From: Rhizobium sophorae
GTDB taxonomy: Bacteria > Pseudomonadota > Alphaproteobacteria > Rhizobiales > Rhizobiaceae
DNA: 64,000 nucleotides
Reading direction: 5' to 3'
NCBI RefSeq assembly: GCF_013087515.1
Contig: NZ_JABFCN010000051.1
Location: forward strand, 1-64,000
Made by a program: the position numbers and the translations under genes. Shown here piece by piece: positions 43,200-51,397 of the stretch (its first letter is position 1; each line of letters starts with the position of its first letter). The notes beneath the pieces were generated by a model. It did no database searches. It was not told the DNA's origin and worked only from the letters and a program-made list of their open reading frames with translations.

Positions 43200-44171
43200 T
43201 CAGCGCATTTTCGTGGCTGGCGTTTGCTTGTCGTCGATGTGAATTCGGGTTTTGTCGGCAGCGTCCGCCCGGCTTTTCACGTGATCGATGAAGGCCCGCA
43301 GCTTCGGCATCACCTGATGACGGCTTGGATAGTAGAGGAACACACCTGGCGCCATCGGGGCGAACGCCTCCAGGACGCGGACGAGTTTTCCCGCCTTCAC
43401 CGGTCCGGTGGCGATTGGCTCCGGCACTTGCGCAAGCCCCATATCTTCGACGGCGGCTCCCAGCATGGTGGGAAAATCATGGGCGATCAGCGGCCCGGAG
43501 ACGACTGCCTCGATCGGCTTTTTGCCGCTGACAAACGACCACGGCGCGATTGAGCCGTTCGAGCGGCGCATGCGGATGCAGGCATGTTGACGCAGATCCT
43601 CGATGCGCTCGGGCCGCCCCCTCCGCTGCAGATATTCGGGGCTGCCGACAACCACCAGCGGGAAGGACGGCGTCAGCCGGACCGCGACCATGTCGGCTGC
43701 GATGAACTGGCCGAGCCGGATACCGGCGTCAAATCCCTCGGCGGCGATATCGACCAGTTCCTCATTCGCGGCGACCTCCACCTCGATCTCGGGAAAGGCC
43801 TGGCAGAAGGAGGCAATCAGTGGCTCCAACAGGATCGGCACCACTGCCGGCGGCACCGTGAGACGCAACAGTCCAGCCGGTCTCTGCCCGAGCTCACGCG
43901 CAACCTCGCTTGCCGCGACCAGTTCCTCGAAGGCGGGCTTTGCGCGCGTCAGGAACCGCTCGCCGGCTTCGGTCAGGCCGACACTGCGCGTCGTGCGGAT
44001 GAAGAGTACTGCGCCGACACGTTCCTCGAGAGCGCGGACGGCCTGGCTGATTGCCGATGGGGTTACCCCGAGTTCCGCAGCTGCTCTGCGAAAACTGCGG
44101 TGCTGGGCAACGCTCAGAAACGCCTCAACGCCGTCGAGCGCGCCTTGCCTGACTGTGAAGTTCTGCTTCAT
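43200..44171 (-). CDS. LysR family transcriptional regulator
   Basis: The 323-residue regulator has the N-terminal winged HTH (GVEAFLSVAQHRSFRRAAAELGVTPSAISQAVRALEERVG) and a LysR substrate domain ending GVFLYYPSRHQVMPKLRAFIDHVKS. It is divergent from the membrane protein gene at 44249 and probably controls it. In the gap, ATCGATATT and AATAGTCGAT (44177-44201) form an imperfect inverted repeat suited to a LysR site. Confidence 0.92.
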   Translation of the reverse strand: MKQNFTVRQGALDGVEAFLSVAQHRSFRRAAAELGVTPSAISQAVRALEERVGAVLFIRTTRSVGLTEAGERFLTRAKPAFEELVAASEVARELGQRPAGLLRLTVPPAVVPILLEPLIASFCQAFPEIEVEVAANEELVDIAAEGFDAGIRLGQFIAADMVAVRLTPSFPLVVVGSPEYLQRRGRPERIEDLRQHACIRMRRSNGSIAPWSFVSGKKPIEAVVSGPLIAHDFPTMLGAAVEDMGLAQVPEPIATGPVKAGKLVRVLEAFAPMAPGVFLYYPSRHQVMPKLRAFIDHVKSRADAADKTRIHIDDKQTPATKMR

Positions 44172-44248
44172 ACCGCATCGATATTATCGCCAATAGTCGA
44201 TCACAGGAAGCGGCCGTACATCTGGACCCCACAAATCTGGAGTGCCCG

Positions 44249-44773
44249 ATGTCGACGGAATCGATCTTTCAAACCCATCTCGTGCTAGGCTATGTCGCGT
44301 GGCTGCTTTGCTTCGGCGCCTATATTCTGCCCTGGCTCACATCGATGGACAGGGTCAAGGCGCACCGTGCCATCGCCACTCTGCACAGCTTCCGCTTCTT
44401 CGGGCTCGTCTTCATTCTGCCCGGCGTCGTCGGTCCCAACCTGCCCACCAGCTTCGCCACCTTCGCTGCCTATGGCGATCTCGCGGCCGGGCTGCTTGCC
44501 ATGCTCGCGCTCCTAACGATCAGGATACGCCAGGTCTTCTGGCTGTTCGTGGTCAACTTCAATCTCGTGGGAATGGGCGACCTTGCCCTCGACTATTATC
44601 ACGCGATCCAGGTCGGCCTGCCGGCGCGGGCGGGGGACTTGGGCGCTGCATACGCGATCCCGATCATTTACGTGCCCCTGCTGATGATCAGCCACGTCTT
44701 TGCATTCTATTTGCTACTGCGTCCTCAGCCTAAGGCAACCCAGGCCGTCACTGGCGAGGCGGCAGTATCTTAA
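44249..44773 (+). CDS. Four-helix membrane protein of unknown function
   Basis: The 174-residue hydrophobic protein has about four membrane segments: LVLGYVAWLLCFGAYILPWL, FRFFGLVFILPGVVG, LAAGLLAMLALLTI, VFWLFVVNFNLVGM and a last AIPIIYVPLLMISHVFAFYLLL. I do not recognise a function; conserved acidic and His residues occur near GDLALDYYHA. It is paired divergently with a LysR gene. Confidence 0.7.
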   Translation: MSTESIFQTHLVLGYVAWLLCFGAYILPWLTSMDRVKAHRAIATLHSFRFFGLVFILPGVVGPNLPTSFATFAAYGDLAAGLLAMLALLTIRIRQVFWLFVVNFNLVGMGDLALDYYHAIQVGLPARAGDLGAAYAIPIIYVPLLMISHVFAFYLLLRPQPKATQAVTGEAAVS

Positions 44774-44819
44774 CCTCCGCCATCTCAGGCGTCGCACCTT
44801 CCGATCGAAGATCGCAACT

Positions 44820-45716
44820 CTAGCGCCCGTCAAATCTGCGGACATAATCGACCAATGCGCGCAGCTTCAGCGGCTGCCTCTGGCGCCTGGGATAGTAGAG
44901 ATAGAAGCCCGGAAAGGGTGGGCAGAAATCCTCCAGCAGCGGCACGAGTTCACCGCGGTCGATGAAGGACTGGAAAGTCTCCACCATGCCGAAGGTGATC
45001 CCTGCCCCGGCGCAGGCCATGCGGATCATCATTCCCATGTCGTTGGTCGTCACAGTGGGATCGACGGAGACGTCGAAGTCGCGATCATTCTCGGTGAATT
45101 CCCAGCGATAGGGCGCCGTATCCGGGCGTGGCCGCCATCCGATGCAGGCGTGGTTCTGCAGTTCGCGCGGATGGTGGGGATGGCCGCGGCGCTCGAGATA
45201 GGCGGGGGATGCGGCCGCGCATTGGCGCTGCTCTTCGGAGACTGAGATCGCGATCATGTCCCGTTCGATCACTTCGCCGAGCCGGACGCCGGCGTCGAAC
45301 CCGGCCTCGACGATATCGAATTCGTCATCGGTGATGGTGATATCGAGTTTGATATCAGGGCAGGCTTCCATGAAGCCGGCCAGCAAGGTGCCGGAGAGGA
45401 AGTTCTCGGCGATCGAGGAAACCGTGATCCTGAGCCAGCCGCTTGGGCGCGCCTGCATTTCCCGCACCGTCTGCATCGCATCCTTGACCTGGCGGACCGA
45501 TGGACGAACCGCCTCGAAGAACACTTCGCCGGCTTCGGTCAGGCTGACGCTGCGCGTCGTGCGCTGGACCAGAGCGACGCCGACCCGATCCTCCAGGCGC
45601 TGCAGGGCCTGGCTGACGGCGGAGCGGGTGACGCCGAGGCGCTCGCCGGCGAGCCGGAAGTTGCGCGCCTCCGCCACCGCAAGAAAAACTGAAATGCCTT
45701 CGAGATCGTCGACCAT
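44820..45716 (-). CDS. LysR family transcriptional regulator
   Basis: The 298-residue regulator has an HTH (ISVFLAVAEARNFRLAGERLGVTRSAVSQALQRLEDRVG) and a sensor domain ending FPGFYLYYPRRQRQPLKLRALVDYVRR, the same C-terminal style as the LysR genes at 43200 and 63884. It is divergent from the Atu4866-domain gene at 45821. A perfect inverted repeat overlaps its own start codon. Confidence 0.92.
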   Translation of the reverse strand: MVDDLEGISVFLAVAEARNFRLAGERLGVTRSAVSQALQRLEDRVGVALVQRTTRSVSLTEAGEVFFEAVRPSVRQVKDAMQTVREMQARPSGWLRITVSSIAENFLSGTLLAGFMEACPDIKLDITITDDEFDIVEAGFDAGVRLGEVIERDMIAISVSEEQRQCAAASPAYLERRGHPHHPRELQNHACIGWRPRPDTAPYRWEFTENDRDFDVSVDPTVTTNDMGMMIRMACAGAGITFGMVETFQSFIDRGELVPLLEDFCPPFPGFYLYYPRRQRQPLKLRALVDYVRRFDGR

Positions 45717-45736
45717 TGGTTAGCATTTCTAACCAA
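45716..45736. promoter_or_regulatory. LysR box (T-N11-A) at the regulator's start codon
   Basis: TTGGTTAG-CATTT-CTAACCAA is a perfect 8-bp inverted repeat and contains the LysR core TTAG-N5-CTAA. Its first base is the last base of the LysR start codon complement, so binding would repress the regulator directly and could activate the gene 85 bases downstream. Confidence 0.7.
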
Positions 45737-45820
45737 GGCATCCTGGATTGGCAACTTAATCGCTCTGGCTCTCCATATTATCTTTCAGTCGAGGTCAACA
45801 AGGCTTCGAAAGGCAAGACA

Positions 45821-46192
45821 ATGCGAAGGATTTTCAAAAGCCCCGTCCTGCAGTTTTTCACGGCGGTCACCCTGGCTGGCGCGGCGACCAGTTCCGCCGC
45901 CGATACCGTGAACGACCGAGAAACTCAGCAGCAACAAACAAGCGAGAACACAATGCAGCAACATCCCTATGTCGGCATGTGGGTTACGGATGATGGCCGC
46001 GTCCGCCACGAACTTCTGCCCACTGGCCGCTACGACGAGGCCCGCGGCAGCCGGGAAAGCGCCTACCGGGGACGCTACGAAGTCACCGGAAGCCACATCG
46101 AATATTGGGATGACACGGGCTTCACGGCCGACGGCGATTTCGTCGACGGCAACACCCTCCATCATGGCGGCATGGTGCTTCGGCGCAAATGA
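45821..46192 (+). CDS. Atu4866-domain protein, exported
   Basis: The 123-residue product has a signal peptide (MRRIFKSPVLQFFTAVTLAG to SSAA) and a compact Atu4866-type domain: YVGMWVTDDGRVRHELLPTGRYDEARG, AYRGRYEVTGSHIEYWDDTGFTADGDF, LHHGGMVLRR. The domain is common in rhizobia and agrobacteria beside LysR and SDR genes; its function is unknown. The frame upstream to 45716 overlaps the regulator and is rejected. Confidence 0.82.
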   Translation: MRRIFKSPVLQFFTAVTLAGAATSSAADTVNDRETQQQQTSENTMQQHPYVGMWVTDDGRVRHELLPTGRYDEARGSRESAYRGRYEVTGSHIEYWDDTGFTADGDFVDGNTLHHGGMVLRRK

Positions 46193-46250
46193 CGTGCCGC
46201 CCGAAAGGCAATGCCACACAGGAGAAGGCCGCGTTTGTCTGCCGGAAAGG

Positions 46251-46325
46251 ATGACGATCATGTCGCTGCGCGCAAATTTCGACACCTGGGCGGAGACGAC
46301 GCTGAGCGCCGATTTCCCGAACTGA
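46251..46325 (+). CDS. Possible tiny ORF or gene remnant
   Basis: A 24-codon frame (MTIMSLRANFDTWAETTLSA and four more residues) with GGAAAGG directly upstream lies between the Atu4866 and SDR genes. It could be a leader peptide, a small protein or the remnant of a deleted gene. Nothing is recognised. Confidence 0.2.
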   Translation: MTIMSLRANFDTWAETTLSADFPN

Positions 46326-46367
46326 CTGCACGCCAAGAGAACCCTCAATCTGCAAATGGAGCTTGAA

Positions 46368-47102
46368 ATGTCTGATATCAAAGGAAAAGTCATTGCCATC
46401 ACCGGCGCCAGCAGCGGCATCGGAGAGGCCGCGGCAAAGGTGCTGGCTGCCGCAGGCGCCCATGTCCTGATTGGTGCCCGCCGCACCGAGCGTCTGGAGG
46501 AACTCGCCGGCGACATCGCGGCAAACGGCGGGTCGGTGCGCCTGCAAAAGCTTGACGTCACCGACCGTGCTCAGGTGGAGGCCTTTGCAGGCTTTGCCCG
46601 CTCCGAATTCGGCCGGCTGGATGTCATCGTCAACAATGCCGGCGTCATGCCGCTCTCGCCGCTAGACGCCCTAAAGGTCGACGAATGGGACCGGATGGTC
46701 GACGTCAATATCAAGGGCGTTCTCTACGGCATCGCGGCGGCGCTTCCGATCATGAAGGCGCAGGGATCAGGGCAGATCATCAACCTGTCTTCGATCGGCG
46801 GCCACAGCGTCTCGCCGACGGCCGCGGTCTATTGCGCGACGAAATACGCGGTGCGGGCGATCTCGGACGGGCTGCGGCAGGAGACCGATCGTATCCGGGT
46901 GACCGTCATCTCCCCAGGCACGACGACATCGGAACTGGCCGAGACGATCACCGATCCGACGGCGCGGGATGCCATGAAGGCTTTCAGGGCGATCACGATC
47001 AGCCCCGAGGCCATCGCCAATTCGATCCTCTACGCCGTCAGCCAGCCTGATGACGTCGATGTCAGCGAGATCATCATCCGGCCGACGGCCAGCCCCTATT
47101 GA
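46368..47102 (+). CDS. SDR family oxidoreductase
   Basis: The 244-residue classical SDR has GKVIAITGASSGIGEAAAKVL, LDVIVNNAGVMPLSPL, NLSSIGGHSVSPTAAVYCATKYAV with the catalytic Ser, Tyr and Lys, and VISPGTTTSELAE. It is close to YdfG-like enzymes acting on small hydroxy acids or ketones. GGAG six bases before the second ATG supports 46368. It is last in the LysR/Atu4866 group. Confidence 0.92.
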   Translation: MSDIKGKVIAITGASSGIGEAAAKVLAAAGAHVLIGARRTERLEELAGDIAANGGSVRLQKLDVTDRAQVEAFAGFARSEFGRLDVIVNNAGVMPLSPLDALKVDEWDRMVDVNIKGVLYGIAAALPIMKAQGSGQIINLSSIGGHSVSPTAAVYCATKYAVRAISDGLRQETDRIRVTVISPGTTTSELAETITDPTARDAMKAFRAITISPEAIANSILYAVSQPDDVDVSEIIIRPTASPY

Positions 47103-47117
47103 TCCGCTGAGATTGCT

Positions 47118-47190
47118 GCCAAAGCAATTGCAGCAAAAATGCAGAACGGTTTTGCCAGGCAGAGCGCGAAGCGATTTTGCCGGGAATTGC
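47118..47190. repeat. Degenerate rhizobial palindromic repeat, family A, compound copy
   Basis: AAGCAATTGCAGCAAAA and CGGTTTTGCC match the inverse of the copy at 24111, and a second partial unit (GCGATTTTGCCGGGAATTGC) follows. It lies in the convergent gap between the SDR gene and ogt. Confidence 0.55.
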
Positions 47191-47213
47191 GGAAAACGAA
47201 AAGCCTTCGCCGC

Positions 47214-47777
47214 CTAAAAACCCAGCGACTGCTGGGCAGGCGGCGGCGGTGCAAGGTTGACGCCTTCGAGCTCCAGCATGCGGGCCTTCGATGACGAACC
47301 GCCGGGAGCGGAGAAACCGCCGATCTTGCCGCCGGCCGCAAGCACCCGGTGGCAGGGAATGATCAAAGCGACCGGGTTTTTCGCCATCGCCCGGCCGACG
47401 TCGCGAGCGGCTTCCGGCCCGACGCCGAGCTCCTTGGCCAGCGCGCCGTAAGTGGTGGTGCGGCCCCAGCCGACACGCCTTGCCGCTGCATAAATATCCC
47501 GGAAGAAGGTATCCTGGCCGGCAAGATCGAGTTCGACGCCGGAAAAATCCGTCTCCTCGCCCTGGAAGTAACGCTTCACCGCAGCGACCGTCTCCAGCAC
47601 AGCAGGCGTCGGCGCGCCGGCTTCGGCGTCCGGCAGGCGGCGCAACAGCAGTCGTTCGGTTGCTTCCGCTGATTTGGTCGGCAGTTGGAAGCGGGTGATG
47701 CCGGCGTCGCTCCAGGCGATGCCGCAGAAACCGCCCGCGGTTTCGAAGATGAGATAGTGGTGCGTTGTCTTAGCCAT
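47214..47777 (-). CDS. ogt: Methylated-DNA-[protein]-cysteine S-methyltransferase
   Basis: This suicidal repair enzyme takes the methyl group from O6-methylguanine onto its own Cys. The 187-residue product has the active-site PCHRV motif (IIPCHRVLAAGGKIGGFSAPGG) and the DNA-binding GWGRTTTYGALAKELG with RDVGRAMAKNPVALI. No Ada N-terminal domain is present, so it is the Ogt type. The 281 bases upstream hold no gene. Confidence 0.93.
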   Translation of the reverse strand: MAKTTHHYLIFETAGGFCGIAWSDAGITRFQLPTKSAEATERLLLRRLPDAEAGAPTPAVLETVAAVKRYFQGEETDFSGVELDLAGQDTFFRDIYAAARRVGWGRTTTYGALAKELGVGPEAARDVGRAMAKNPVALIIPCHRVLAAGGKIGGFSAPGGSSSKARMLELEGVNLAPPPPAQQSLGF

Positions 47778-48058
47778 GACACAGCCTCCGCGTTTTCAAT
47801 GATCTCAAAATCGTATGGGACGGCCGCCGTTTCAACCCGTTTCTTGCGCGCGCCGCGCTTCCAAGAAATATTGCGGTGCACCCCTGCGATGTCGGTCGAA
47901 CTCCACCTCAACCGATCCTGAGCGGCGGTTCGGATGAGTGTGACGTCGAGTATATCGGGTAATTATGTTCTTCTTTTGTTCTTGATGCTGCGTCCTTTCA
48001 GAGTATTCTTCGTCGCGTTTTGACAGCGACAAGGTGGGTCATGACGACCTGAAACTCC

Positions 48059-48658
48059 ATGAACCAAATGCCCCTCGACTTCGGAGACGACAAAAATGGT
48101 CTCGGACGGCGGAGCGAAAGCTACGCCAGCGGAGACCGACTTTTCTTTGCGCTCTGCACTCCTGATGCCGTCGAGCAGCAGGCGGCCGCAATCGCCGATG
48201 ACTATCGTCGAGCCTTCTCCCTTTCCGGGATGCCGCGGCTGACGACATTGCATGTGTCGATCATCTGGGTCGGCGACTATCCGAAGCTGCCGGAGGATGT
48301 GGTCTTCGCGGCACGACAGGCCGGCGCCACAGTCGAGAGTGCGCCGATCGCAATAAGCTTCGACCGGATCATGCGATTCCCGCAGGCGCGATCGCTTGTG
48401 CTTTGCGGCGAAGGCGGACGGAAACCACTCACCCGAGTGCATGTCCAACTGGGCGTCGGCATGCACAATGCCGGCTTGCGGCACAATATCAACCGCGATC
48501 TCACGCCGCATATGACGCTGCTCTATGACCGCAACGCCGTGCCGCCGACGAGCCTCGATGCACCCGTTTCATGGACCGCGTCCGAATTCCTGCTCATCCA
48601 CAGTGTTCTCGGAAAAACCGAACATCGGATCATCGATCGCTGGCCGCTGCTCGGCTGA
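48059..48658 (+). CDS. 2'-5' RNA ligase family protein (2H phosphoesterase)
   Basis: The 199-residue protein has the two H-x-S/T-x motifs of the 2H superfamily: TTLHVSIIWVGDY and LTPHMTLLYDRN, about 75 residues apart. RLFFALCTPDAVEQQAAAIA is the usual start of the fold. It acts on 2'-5' or cyclic phosphate ends of RNA; the physiological substrate is unknown. TTTTGACA lies about 40 bases upstream. Confidence 0.88.
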   Translation: MNQMPLDFGDDKNGLGRRSESYASGDRLFFALCTPDAVEQQAAAIADDYRRAFSLSGMPRLTTLHVSIIWVGDYPKLPEDVVFAARQAGATVESAPIAISFDRIMRFPQARSLVLCGEGGRKPLTRVHVQLGVGMHNAGLRHNINRDLTPHMTLLYDRNAVPPTSLDAPVSWTASEFLLIHSVLGKTEHRIIDRWPLLG

Positions 48659-48759
48659 GACAATGATGTCTCCGGACCACGCTTGCGCTTGCCCTATTTC
48701 CGCTCATATAGCTCGGGATGCCTAACCGGGCGCTGGTTGCAAACGGGAGCGAAATCAGC

Positions 48760-49821
48760 ATGGACGTTTCAGAGATCATCATCCCTGGAGATACGCCGGG
48801 AACGGAGTGGCGGTTGCCGGTGCTGCGCTTTACGGGCCGCGATCCGAAGGCGCCGAAGACCTATATCCAGGCGGCACTGCATGCCGGCGAGTTGCCGGGA
48901 ACGGTGCTGCTGCATTTCCTCTGCGAGCGGCTGCGGCAGGCGGAAGACCAAGGCGGGATCGCCGGCGACATCACCATCGTGCCGCAGGCCAATCCGATCG
49001 GTGCGGCGCAATCGCATTTCGGCGAGCTGCAGGGTCGTTTCGACTTGGGCTCACGTACCAATTTCAACCGGGATTTTCCGCTGATCTCCATTGTCGATCG
49101 CGCCACGCTGATCGAGGATCTCGACGATTACCCGGCTACCGACAGATTAAAGCGGCAGCTGCTGCATATGGCGCTTGGGGCCGATTTCGTGCTCGACCTG
49201 CATTGCGACGACGAATCCCTGCAATATGCCTATATCGACGAGGCCTTTTGGCCGGAGGCGGCCGATCTCGCCGCCGCGCTCGACATGGCGGCCGTGCTGC
49301 TTTCGGATGGCGAAAGCTCGGCCTTCGAGGAGGCCGTCGGTTTTGCGTGGAAATATGAAGTTCCAGGCGAACGCCGGCCCCGGCTGCCCGGCAAGCTCTC
49401 CGTCACCGTCGAGCTGCGCGGCAAGCGCGATGTCGATCCGGTGCTGGCGAAAAAGGATGCGGATGGGCTCTGGCACTTCCTTGCGGCAAGGGGGATCGTT
49501 ATCGATGGGAAACCCGCGGCAACGATATTTTCCGGTCCGGCCGTACCGCTCGACAATGTCGAGATCATTCGCACTCCGGAAGGCGGCGCCGTGCTTTTCC
49601 ATCGCAATATCGGCGAGAGGGTTGCGGAAGGCGACCGCCTAGTGACGATCGTCACCCGGCCAGGGCAGCCGGGCGGCAGCATCGAACTCACCGCGCCGCA
49701 GGACGGGCTGATCCTGACCCGGACCTCCGACCGGCTGGTGCGGCGGCGCGGCGACCTGATGAAGATCGCGTGCGACGAACCCAGCAAGGCTTCGCGCAAG
49801 GCCGGCACGCTGGAGAATTGA
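48760..49821 (+). CDS. Succinylglutamate desuccinylase/aspartoacylase family (AstE/AspA-like)
   Basis: The 353-residue zinc carboxypeptidase-like protein has the metal site H-A-G-E-L-P-G (ALHAGELPG, His and Glu) and DLHCDDES (second His), with NFNRDFP and VELRGKRDVDP, the latter carrying the catalytic Glu. The C-terminal beta domain (APQDGLILTRTSDRLVRRRGDLM) is typical of this branch. It deacylates an N-acyl amino acid or related compound. The start MDVSEIII at 48760 is preferred. Confidence 0.88.
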   Translation: MDVSEIIIPGDTPGTEWRLPVLRFTGRDPKAPKTYIQAALHAGELPGTVLLHFLCERLRQAEDQGGIAGDITIVPQANPIGAAQSHFGELQGRFDLGSRTNFNRDFPLISIVDRATLIEDLDDYPATDRLKRQLLHMALGADFVLDLHCDDESLQYAYIDEAFWPEAADLAAALDMAAVLLSDGESSAFEEAVGFAWKYEVPGERRPRLPGKLSVTVELRGKRDVDPVLAKKDADGLWHFLAARGIVIDGKPAATIFSGPAVPLDNVEIIRTPEGGAVLFHRNIGERVAEGDRLVTIVTRPGQPGGSIELTAPQDGLILTRTSDRLVRRRGDLMKIACDEPSKASRKAGTLEN

Positions 49822-49940
49822 ACGGGGCCGGTTTTGTCCTGCGGCGATTGTCGACGCGCTCGGGGATAAAACGTCGCACGGCGTTTGCGCCGGCCGTCGT
49901 GCATGTTATCTCGCTGCCATCACACGGAGATCGATCGGGC

Positions 49941-50291
49941 ATGGCCGTCACCATCTATGGCATCAAGAATTGCGACACGATGAAGAAGGCCCGCAGCTGG
50001 CTGGAAGAACATAGCATCGCCTATGAGTTTCACGATTACAAGGCGCTCGGTATCGACCGCGCGCATCTCGAAACCTGGATCGACCAAGCCGGCCTCGATA
50101 CCGTGCTCAACCGCGCCGGCACCACCTTCCGCAAACTGCCCGATGCCGAGCGCGAGAACCTGACCCGGGAGAAGGCGATCCAGCTGATGCTCGACCAGCC
50201 ATCGATGATCAAGCGGCCGGTGCTGGAGGCGAAGGGCAAGCTGCTGGTCGGCTTCAAGCCGGAGATTTACGCCGGTGCGTTCGGAAGCTGA
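49941..50291 (+). CDS. ArsC/Spx-family reductase-like protein (YffB type)
   Basis: The 116-residue thioredoxin-like protein has GIKNCDTMKKARSWLEEHSIAYEFHDYKALG with one N-terminal Cys and IKRPVLEAKGKLLVGF with the family Arg-Pro. It resembles E. coli YffB; glutathione-dependent arsenate or other reductase activity is only inferred. The in-frame upstream codons are rejected, and CGGGCATGG gives the start. Confidence 0.85.
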   Translation: MAVTIYGIKNCDTMKKARSWLEEHSIAYEFHDYKALGIDRAHLETWIDQAGLDTVLNRAGTTFRKLPDAERENLTREKAIQLMLDQPSMIKRPVLEAKGKLLVGFKPEIYAGAFGS

Positions 50292-50321
50292 CAGGCGCCG
50301 CTGAACTCACGAGGGGAAGAG

Positions 50322-50795
50322 ATGTCCAAGACCACGCGCGCGACACAGCTTCTTTCGCAGGCGGGCGTCGCCTTCACAGTTCATGCCTATGACTACGACC
50401 CCAATGCCGAGCGCGTCGGGCTGCAGGCGGCCGAAGCGCTCGGCGAGGCGCCGCATCGGGTGTTGAAGACGCTGATGGCGGAAGTGGACGGCAAGCCGGT
50501 CTGCGTCGTCGTGCCATCGGATCGCGAAGTCAGCATGAAGAAGCTTGCCAGCGCCTTTGGCGGCAAGTCGGCCAATATGATGAAGCCCGCCGATGCCGAG
50601 CGGCTGACGGGCTATCATGTCGGCGGCATCAGCCCGTTCGGCCAGAAGAAGACCGTGCCGACGGCGATCGAGGAAGCCGCCCTTGGCGAACCGCTGGTCT
50701 ATATCAATGGCGGGCAGCGCGGGCTGCAGGTGCGGCTCGATCCGAAGGCTGCGTTGAAGGCACTGAAGGCTGTTGCCGCGCCGCTGATTGCCTGA
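50322..50795 (+). CDS. ybaK: Cys-tRNA(Pro)/Cys-tRNA(Cys) deacylase YbaK
   Basis: YbaK hydrolyses mischarged Cys-tRNA(Pro). The 157-residue product shows the signature: TRATQLLSQAGVAFTVHAYDYD, EAPHRVLKTLMAEV with the catalytic Lys, KKLASAFGGKSANMMKPADAERLTGYHVGGISPFGQKKTVPT. GAGGGGAAGAG before the ATG is a strong ribosome site. It stands 30 bases after the YffB-like gene. Confidence 0.93.
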   Translation: MSKTTRATQLLSQAGVAFTVHAYDYDPNAERVGLQAAEALGEAPHRVLKTLMAEVDGKPVCVVVPSDREVSMKKLASAFGGKSANMMKPADAERLTGYHVGGISPFGQKKTVPTAIEEAALGEPLVYINGGQRGLQVRLDPKAALKALKAVAAPLIA

Positions 50796-50797
50796 TC

Positions 50798-50874
50798 GGA
50801 GCATGATGCCGAAAAGTGTGAGTGGTTTTCCGACGACATCTTGCTCTCACTCTTTAATTGAGAACAGGATTCAG
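50798..50874. repeat. Rhizobial palindromic repeat, family B
   Basis: GAGCATGATGCCG-AAAA pairs with TTTTCCGACGACATCTTGCTC, then CTTTAATTGAGAACAGGATTCAG follows, a familiar rhizobial intergenic element. It fills the convergent gap between ybaK and the MarR gene, and its last bases form the MarR stop codon. Confidence 0.75.
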
Positions 50875-51314
50875 AGGAAGCGGTCGAGCAGGCCGGCGAT
50901 CGCTTTCGCCTCGTTTTCGGCAAGCTTGCAGCCAATATGGGTCTCGATCGATTTGGCATAGACCGTCCACATGCGCTCGCGAAGTTTTCGGCCGGCATCT
51001 GTGATCACCACCCAGCGGCCGCGTCCATCCTCAGCGAAGGACTCGCGCCGGACCAGCCCCTCTTTTTCCAACCGAACAATCAGCCGGGAGAGATTATACT
51101 GCGCCAGCAATGTCCGCTCTTCAATCTCGTAAGGGCGCAGCTTGCCGTCTTGCGAGCGCGCCAATTCCCAAAGCACGTCGTACCAGGCAAGCGGCGGCAT
51201 GCCGGCCGCTTTCAGATCGGCTTCGATGGCAGCGAGTAGCCGTTCGCGGGCGCGCATGATGCTGGTCCAGGCAGAGGTGACGGCTTCGCTTGGATTCGAC
51301 GTTTTTTCGGACAT
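50871..51314 (-). CDS. MarR family transcriptional regulator
   Basis: The 147-residue winged-helix regulator has WYDVLWELARSQDGKLRPYEIEERTLLAQYNLSRLIVRLEKEGLVRRESFAEDGRGRWVVITDAGRKL, the recognition helix and beta wing. It is divergent from a GST gene, a classic MarR arrangement for electrophile or phenolic response. The start at 51314 places two operators between the genes. Confidence 0.93.
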   Translation of the reverse strand: MSEKTSNPSEAVTSAWTSIMRARERLLAAIEADLKAAGMPPLAWYDVLWELARSQDGKLRPYEIEERTLLAQYNLSRLIVRLEKEGLVRRESFAEDGRGRWVVITDAGRKLRERMWTVYAKSIETHIGCKLAENEAKAIAGLLDRFL

Positions 51315-51316
51315 AA

Positions 51317-51376
51317 ATGCAATTACATCTATCTTGAATTCCGCTGCAAGCGATATTAGATGCAATTACATCTATC
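51317..51376. promoter_or_regulatory. Paired MarR operators between marR-like and GST genes
   Basis: A 17-bp sequence ATGCAATTACATCTATC is repeated exactly at 51317-51333 and 51360-51376, 43 bases apart (about four helical turns). Each contains the near-palindrome AGATGCAATTACATCT or its variant, 14 of 16 positions symmetric in the second copy. Repression of both divergent genes by the MarR protein is the natural reading. Confidence 0.75.
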
Positions 51377-51397
51377 ATCGTTGCCAAGGAGACCATC

